Source: Sinonovacula constricta (taxonomy: Eukaryota; Mollusca; Bivalvia; Cardiida; Solecurtidae). Taken from it: 64,000 bases of DNA. The position numbers and the translations under genes are program-made. The notes under the pieces are model-generated. The model was given only the letters and a program-made list of their open reading frames with translations. It ran no database searches and was not told the DNA's origin. Positions 27,001 to 36,000 of this stretch are shown here, piece after piece (within the stretch, counting starts at the first letter, position 1; the number at the start of each line of letters is the position of its first letter). The DNA is taken from contig CM017558.1 of the NCBI GenBank assembly GCA_007844125.1, positions 26,927,478 through 26,991,477 on the forward strand, read 5' to 3'.

Positions 27001-30000
27001 TAAATAAAAACTTGCATGATAAAGCTTCCTTAGAATATAGCACTGTATGTGTAGTTTCCATTTTGTAACTGAACAGGTGGTGGGAGGTCAGCTGAGGTTC
27101 CTGGTGAGCATGTTTGGAGGGGAGAACATAGTAAACCTAACCTCCACTCCGGTCAATGATGGGGAATGGCACAATGTCACTGTCACAATAACAGGTAGGT
27201 TTAACATTGAGGTCCAATCAGTCAAATTTATAACTTCAAGCTTCTAAATGCCACAACTATTTAAACAATAACGTCTCCCTAACTGTTAAATTCACATATT
27301 TCTTTAGTCTGTTGTTAAATATTTATTATTAGTATGGCTATGTATTTAAAGTAATTTCCATATTTATGTTAACAGAACAACTATGTTTGGTACACTATTT
27401 AAGTTGTTAACTTATGAACCCTAGAGTCATTATCATCCCCTACAGCTTGTCGGGGTTATATCTCTTCCTGCGTAGACAATTCCCTGTCATCCCCTACAGC
27501 TAGTGGTGATAATATCCTCTCCTGCATAGACAGTTCCCTGTCATCCCCTACAGCTAGTGGGGATCATATCCTCTCCTGCATAGACAGTTCCCTGTCATCC
27601 CCTACAGCTAGTGGGGATCATATCCTCTCCTGCACAGACAGTTCCCTAAAATCTCCTACAGCTAGTAGGGATTATATCGCCTCCTGCATAGACAGTTCCT
27701 TGTCATCTCCTACAGCTAGTAGGGATTATATCCCCTCCATCCAGCATAGACAGTTCCCTAAAATCTCCTACAGCTAGTAGGGATTATATCCCCTCCATCC
27801 AGCATAGACAGTTCCTTGTCATCCCCTACAGCTAGTGGGAATCATATCGCCTCCTGCATAGACAGTTCCTTGTCATCTCCTACAGTTAATGGGGATTATA
27901 TCCTGGAAAGTCATCTCCTTGTCATCCCCTACAGCTAGTGGGGATTATATCCTCCTATATAGACCGTTCCCTGTCATCCCATATAGTTAGAAGGGATTAT
28001 ATCCCCTCCTGTATAGACAGTTACCTGTCATCCCCTACAGCTAGTGGGGATTATATCCCCTCCTGCATAGACAGTCCTCTGTAATCCCCTACAGCTATAT
28101 CCCCTTTGGCATAGACAGTTCCTTGTCATCTCGTTCAACTAGTGGGGATTATATCTCCTCCTGTATAGACCGTTCCCTGTCATCCCTTACAGTTAGAAAG
28201 GATTATATCCCCTTCTGCATAGACAGTTCCCTGTCATCCCCTACAGCTAGTGGTGATTATATCCTCTCTTGCAAAGACAGTTCCCTGTCATCTCGTTCTG
28301 CTTGTGGGGATTATATCCACTCCTGCATAGACAGTTCCTTGTCATTCCCTACAGCTAGTTGGGAGGGATAATATCCCCTCCTGCACAGACAGTTCCTTGT
28401 CGTCACCTACAGCTAGTGGGGATTATGTCCCCTCCTGCATAAAAAGTTCCCTGTAATCTCCTACAGCTAGTGGGGATTATATCCTCTCCTGCATAGACAG
28501 TTCCCTGTCATCTCCTACAGCTAGTGGGAATCATATCCTCTCCTGCATAGACAGTTCCCTGTAATCTCCTACAGCTAGTGGGGATTATATCCTCTCCTGC
28601 ATAGACAGTTCCCTAAAATCTCCTACAACTAGTAGGGATTATATCCTCTCCTGCATTGACAGTTCCCTGTCATCTCCTACAGCTAATGTGGATTATATCC
28701 TCTCCTGCATAGACAATTCCCTGTCATCCCCTAAGGCTACTGGAAATTATATCTTCACCTGCACAGTCAGTTTCCTGTCATCCCCTACAGCTAGTGGGGA
28801 TTTTATCCCCTCCTGGGCAGTAAGTTCCCTGTCTTCTCCTACAACTAGTGGAGATTATATCCCCTCCTGCATAGACAGTTTCCTGTCATCCCCTACAGCT
28901 AGTGGGGATTATATCCCCTCCTGCATAGACAGTTTCCTGTTATCCCCTACAGCTAGTGGAGATTATATCCCCTCCTGCATAGACAGTTTCCTGTCATCCC
29001 CTACAGCTAGTGGGGATTATATCCCCTCCTGCATAGACTGTTTCCTGTTATCCCCTACAGCTAGTGGAGATTATATCCCCTCCTGCATAGACAGTTTCCT
29101 GTCATCCCCTACAACTAGTGGAGATTATATCCCCTCCTGCATAGACAGTTTCCTGTCATCCCCTACAGCTAGTGGGGATTATATCCCCTCCTGCATAGAC
29201 AGTTTCCTGTTATCCCCTACAGCTAGTGGGGATTATATCCCCTCCTGCATAGACAGTTTCCTGTCATCCCCTACAGCTAGTGGGGATTATATCCCCTCCT
29301 GCATAGACAGTTTCCTGTTATCCCCTACAGCTAGTGGGGATTATATCCCCTCCTGCATAGACAGTTTCCTGTCATCCCCTACAGCTAGTGGGGATTGTAT
29401 CCCCTCCTGCATAGACAGTTTCCTGTCATCCCCTACAGCTAGTGGGGATTATATCCCCTCCTGCATAGACAGTTTCCTGTCATCCCCTACAGCTAGTGGG
29501 GATTTTATCCCCTCCTGGGCAGTCAGTCCCCTGTCATCCCCTACAGCTTGTGGGAATTATATCCCCTCCAGCACAGTCAATTCCCTGTCATCCCCTACAA
29601 CTAGTGGGGATTATATCCCCTCCTGCATAGACAGTTCCCTGTCATCCCCTACAGCTAGTGGGGATTATATCCCCTCCTGGACAGTCAGTTCCCTGTCTTC
29701 CCCTACACCTAGTGGGGATTATATCCTCTCTTGCAAAGACAGTTCCCTGTCATCTCGTTCTGCTTGTGGGGATTATATCCACTCCTGCATAGACAGTTCC
29801 TTGTCATCCCCTACAGCTAGTGGGGAGGGAAAATATCCCCTCCTGCACAGACAGTTCCTTGTCATCCCCTACAGCTTGGGGGAATTATATCCCCTCCAGC
29901 ACAGTCAATTCCCTGTCATACCTTACAACTAGTGGGGATTATATCCCCTCCTGCATAGACAGTTCCCTGTCTTCCCCTACAACTAATGTGGATTATATCC

Positions 30001-33000
30001 TCTACTGCATAGAAAATTCCCTGTCATCCCCTACAGCTACTGGAAATTATATATTCACCTGCACAGTCAGTTCCCTGTCATCCCCTACAGCTAGTGGGGA
30101 TTATATCCCCTCCTGGACAGTCAGTTCCCTGTCTTCCCCTACACCTAGTGGGGATTATATCCTCTCTTGCAAAGACAGTTCCCTGTCATCTCGTTCTGCT
30201 TGTGGGGATTATATCCACTCCTGCATAGACAGTTCCTTGTCATTCCCTACAGCTAGTGGGGAGGGAAAATATCCCCTCCTGCACAGACAGTTCCTTGTCA
30301 TCCCCTACAGCTTGTGGGAATTATATCCCCTCCAGCACAGTCAATTCCCTGTCATACCCTACAACTAGTGGGGATTATATCCCCTCCTGCATAGACAGTT
30401 CCCTGTCTTCCCCTACAACTAATGTGGATTATATCCTCTACTGCATAGACAATTCCCTGTCATCCCCTACAGCTACTGGAAATTATATCTTCACCTGCAC
30501 AGTCAGTTTCCTGTCATCCCCTACAGCTAGTGGGGATTTTATCCCCTCCTTGGCAGTCAGTTCCCTGTCTTCCCCTACAGCTAGTGGAGATTATATCCCC
30601 TCCTGCATAGACAGTTTCCTGTCTTCCCCTACAGCTTGTGGGAATTATATCCCCTCCTGCATAGACAGTTTCCTGTCATCCCCTACAGCTAGTGGGGATT
30701 TTATCCCCTCCTGGGCAGTCAGTTCCCTGTCATCCCCTACAACTAGTGGGGATTATATCGCCTCCTGCATAGACAGTTCCCTGTCATCCCCTACAGCTAG
30801 TGGGGATTATATCCCCTCCTGCATAGACAGTTCTCTGTAATCCCCTACAGCTATATCCCCTTTGGCATAGACAGTTCCTTGTCATCTCGTTCAACTAGTG
30901 GGGATTATATCTCCTCCTGTATAGACCGTTCCCTGTCATCCCTTACAGTTAGAAAGGATTATATCCCCTTCTGCATAGACAGTTCCCTGTCATCCCCTAC
31001 AGCTAGTGGGGATTATATCCTCTCTTGCAAAGACAGTTCCCTGTCATCTCGTTCTGCTTGTGGGGATTATATCCACTCCTGCATAGACAGTTCCTTGTCA
31101 TCCCCTACAGCTAGTTGGGAGGGATAATATCCCCTCCTGCACAGACAGTTCCTTGTCGTCACCTACAGCTAGTGGGGATTATGTCCCCTCCTGCATAGAA
31201 AGTTCCCTGTAATCTCCTACAGCTAGTGGGGATTATATCCTCTCCTGCATAGACAGTTCCCTGTCATCTCCTACAGCTAGTGGGAATCATATCCTCTCCT
31301 GCATAGACAGTTCCCTGTAATCTCCTACAGCTAGTGGGGATTATATCCTCTCCTGCATAGACAGTTCCCTAAAATCTCCTACAGCTAATAGGGATTATAT
31401 CCTCTCCTGCATTGACAGTTCCCTGTCATCTCCTACAGCTAATGTGGATTATATCCTCTCCTGCATAGACAATTCCCTGTCATCCCCTAAGGCTACTGGA
31501 AATTATATCTTCACCTGCACAGTCAGTTTCCTGTCATCCCCTACAGCTAGTGGGGATTTTATCCCCTCCTGTGCAGTAAGTTCCCTGTCTTCTCCTACAA
31601 CTAGTGGAGATTATATCCCCTCCTGCATAGACAGTTTCCTGTCATCCCCTACAGCTAGTGGGGATTATATCCCCTCCTGCATAGACAGTTTCCTGTTATC
31701 CCCTACAGCTAGTGGAGATTATATCCCCTCCTGCATAGACAGTTTCCTGTCATCCCCTACAGCTAGTGGGGATTTTATCCCCTCCTGGGCAGTCAGTCCC
31801 CTGTCATCCCCTACAGCTTGTGGGAATTATATCCCCTCCAGCACAGTCAATTCCCTGTCATCCCCTACAACTAGTGGGGATTATATCCCCTCCTGCATAG
31901 ACAGTTCCCTGTCATCCCCTACAGCTAGTGGGGATTATATCCCCTCCTGGACAGTCAGTTCCCTGTCTTCCCCTACACCTAGTGGGGATTATATCCTCTC
32001 TTGCAAAGACAGTTCCCTGTCATCTCGTTCTGCTTGTGGGGATTATATCCACTCCTGCATAGACAGTTCCTTGTCATTCCCTACAGCTAGTGGGGAGGGA
32101 AAATATCCCCTCCTGCACAGACAGTTCCTTGTCATCCCCTACAGCTTGTGGGAATTATATCCCCTCCAGCACAGTCAATTCCCTGTCATACCCTACAACT
32201 AGTGGGGATTATATCCCCTCCTGCATAGACAGTTCCCTGTCTTCCCCTACAACTAATGTGGATTATATCCTCTACTGCATAGACAATTCCCTGTCATCCC
32301 CTACAGCTACTGGAAATTATATCTTCACCTGCACAGTCAGTTTCCTGTCATCCCCTACAGCTAGTGGGGATTTTATCCCCTCCTTGGCAGTCAGTTCCCT
32401 GTCTTCCCCTACAGCTAGTGGAGATTATATCCCCTCCTGCATAGACAGTTTCCTGTCATCCCCTACAGTTAGTGGGGATTATATCCCCTCCTGCATAGAC
32501 AGTTCCCTGTCATCCCCTACAGCTAGTGGGGATTTTATCCCCTCCTGGGCAGTTAGTTCCCTGTCATCCCCTACAACTAGTGGGGATTATATCGCCTCCT
32601 GCATAGACAGTTCCCTGTCATCCCCTACAGCTAGTGGGGATTTTATCCCCTCCTGGGCAGTCAGTTCCCTGTCATCCCCTACAACTAGTGGGGATTATAT
32701 CGCCTCCTGCATAGACAGTTCCCTGTCATCCCCTACAGCTTGTGGGAATTTTATCCCCTCCAGCACAGTCAATTCCCTGTCATCCCCTACAACTAGTGGG
32801 GATTATATCCCCTCCTGCATAGACAGTTCCCTGTCTTCCCCTACAACTAGTGGGGATTATATCCCCTCCTGCATAGACAGTTCCCTGTCATCCCTTACAG
32901 CTAGTGGGGATTATATCCCCTCCTGCATAGACAGTTCCTTGTCATTCCCTACAGCTAGGGGGGATTTTATCCCTTTCTGGACAGTAAGTTCCCTGTCATC

Positions 33001-36000
33001 CCTTACAAGTAGTGGGGATTATATCCCCTCCTGCATTTACAGTTGCCTGTCATACCCTACAGCTTGTGGGAATTATATCCCCTCCGGCACAGTCAGTTCC
33101 CTGTCATCCCCTACAAGTAGTGGGGATTTTGTCCCCTCCTGGACAGTCTTTTCCTTGTCAACCCCTACAGTTAGTGGGGATTATATCCCCTCCTGCACAG
33201 ACAGTTCCCTGTCATCCCCTCGAGTAATGTGGATTTTATCCCCTCCTGGACAGTCAACTCCCTGTCATCCCCTACAGCTAGTGGGGATTATATCCCCTCC
33301 TGCATAGACAGTTCCCTGTCATCCCCTACAGCTAGTGGGGATTATATCCCCACCTGCATAGACAGTTCCCATGGGGATTATATCCCCTCCTGCACAGAAA
33401 GTTCCCTGTCATCCCCTACAGCTAGTGGGGATTATATCCCCTCCTGGACAGTCAACTCCCTGTCATCCCCTACAGCTAGTGGGGATTATATCCCCTCCTG
33501 CATAGACAGTTCCCATGGGGATTATATCCCCTCCTGCACAGACAGTTCCCTGTCATCCCCTACAACTAGTGTGGATTTTATCCCCTCCTGGACAGTCAAC
33601 TCCCTGTCATCCCATACAGCTAGTGGGGATTATATCCCCTACTGCATAGACAGTTCCTTGTCATCCCTCTACAGCTAGTGGGGATTATATCCCCTCCTGG
33701 ACAGTCAACTCCCTGTCATCCCCTACAACTAGTGGGGATTATATCCCCTCCTGCACAGACAGTTCCTTGTCATCCCCTACAGCTATATCCCCTCCTGCAC
33801 AGACAGTCCCCTGTCATCCCCTACAGCTTGCGGTGATTATATCCCCTCCTGCACAGACAGTTCCCTGTCATCCCCTACAGCTAGGGGGGATTTTATCCCC
33901 TTCTGGACAGTAAGTTCCCTGTCATCCCCTACAAGTAGTGGGGATTATATCCCCTCCTGCATTTACAGTTGCCTGTCATACCCTACAGCTTGTGGGAATT
34001 ATATACCCTCCGGCACAGTCAGTTCCCTGTCATCCCCTACAACTAGTGCGGATTTTGTCCCCTCCTGGACATTCATTTCCTTGTCAACCCCTACAATTAG
34101 TGGGGATTATATCCCCTCCTGCACAGACAGTTCCCTGTCATCCCCTCGACTAGTGTGGATTTTATCCCCTCCTGGACAGTCAACTCCCTGTCATCCCCTA
34201 CAGCTAGTGGGGATTATATCCCCTCCTGCATAGACAGTTCCCATGGGGATTATATCCCCTCCTGCACAGACAGTTCCCTGTCATCCCCTACAGCTAGTGG
34301 GGATTATATCCCCTCCTGGACAGTCAACTCCCTGTCATCCCCTACAGCTAGTGGGGATTATATCCCCTCCTGCATAGACAGTTCTCATGGGGATTATATC
34401 CCCTCCTGCACAGACAGTTCCCTGTCATCCCCTACAACTAGTGTGGATTTTATCCCCTCCTGGACAGTCAACTCCCTGTCATCCCATACAGCTAGTGGGG
34501 ATAATATCCCCTCCTGCATAGACAGTTCCCTGTCATCCCCTACAGCTAGTGGGGATTATATTCCCTCCTGCACATACAGTTCCCTGTCATCCCCTACAAC
34601 TAGTGTGGATTTTATCCCCTCCTGGACAGTCAACTCCCTGTCATCCCTTACAGCTAGTGGGGATTATATCCCCTCCTGGACAGTCAACTCCCTGTCATCC
34701 CCTACAACTAGTGGGGATTTTATCCCCTCCTGCACAGACAGTTCCTTGTCATCCCCTACAGCTATATCCCCTCCTGCACAGACAGTCCCCTGTAATCCCC
34801 TACAGCTTGCGGTGATTATATCCCCTCCTGCACAGACAGTTCCCTGTCATCCCCTACAACTAGTGGGGATTATATCCCCTCCTGCATACAGTTCCTTGTC
34901 ATCCCCTACAGCTAGTGGGGATTTTATCATCTCCTGGACAGTCAGTTCCCTGTCATCCCCTACAACTAGTGGGGATTATATCCCCTCCTGCACAGACAGT
35001 TCCCTGTAATCCCCTACAGGTATATCCCCTCCTGCAAAGACAGTTCCTTGTCATCCCCTGCAGCTAGTGGTGATTTTATCCCCTCCTGGACAGTCAGTTC
35101 CCTGTCATCCCCTACAGCTTGCAGTGATTATATCCCCTCCTGCATAGACAGTTCCCTGTCATCCCCTACAACTAGTGGGGATTATATCCCCTCCTGCACA
35201 GACAGTTCCCTGTAATCCCCTACAGCTATATCCCCTCCTGAACAGTCAGTTCCCTGTCATCCCCTACAGCTTGCAGTGATTATATCCCATCCTGCATAGA
35301 CAGTTCCCTGTCATCCCCTACAGCTAGTGGGGATTTTAACCCCTCCTGGACAGTCAATTCCCTGTCAACCCCTACAACTAGTGGGGATTATATCCCCTCC
35401 TGCACAGACAGTTCCTTGTCATCCCGTACAGCTTGTGGTGATTATATCCCCTCCTGCATAGACAGTTCCCTGTCATCCCCTACAACTTGCGGTGATTATA
35501 TACCCTCCTGCACAGACAGTTCCCTGTCATCCCCTACAGCTTGCAGATTATATCCCCTCCTGCACAGGCAGTTCCCTGTCATCCCCTACAGCTAGTGGGG
35601 ATTATATCCTCTCCTGCATAGACAGTTCCCTGTCATCCCCTACAGCTTGCGGTGATTATATCCCCTCCTGCACAGACAGTTCCCTGTCATCCCCTACAGC
35701 TAATGGGGATTATATCCTCTCCTGCATAGACAGTTTCCTGTCATCCCCTACAGCTTGCGGTGATTATATCCCCTCCTGCATAGACAGTTCCCTGTCATCC
35801 CCTACAGCTAGAGGATAAAAGTTAAACATGTTTTATTTTTTTACCTTAAAATATTGGTTTAATTGTGAAAAAAAATGCTTTTAAACCCCCCATTTTTACG
35901 TAATTCAAGGAAATTGCCAACATTCTTTTTATCTCTTTAACAAAGGTGAGCAATTAAGGGAAATCATGACTCTTTTGTTGAATGTGAAGTCAAACATCTA

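Noticed and set aside
28688..29932. 414-codon Ser/Pro-rich repeat protein in the 54-bp array (also 30256-30840, 32090-33307, 34155-35009)
   Set aside because: The frame is open only because the unit is 18 codons long; it starts at arbitrary ATGs, is broken by stops and indels between units, lies inside an intron splitting one laminin-G domain, and has no initiation or splice context.
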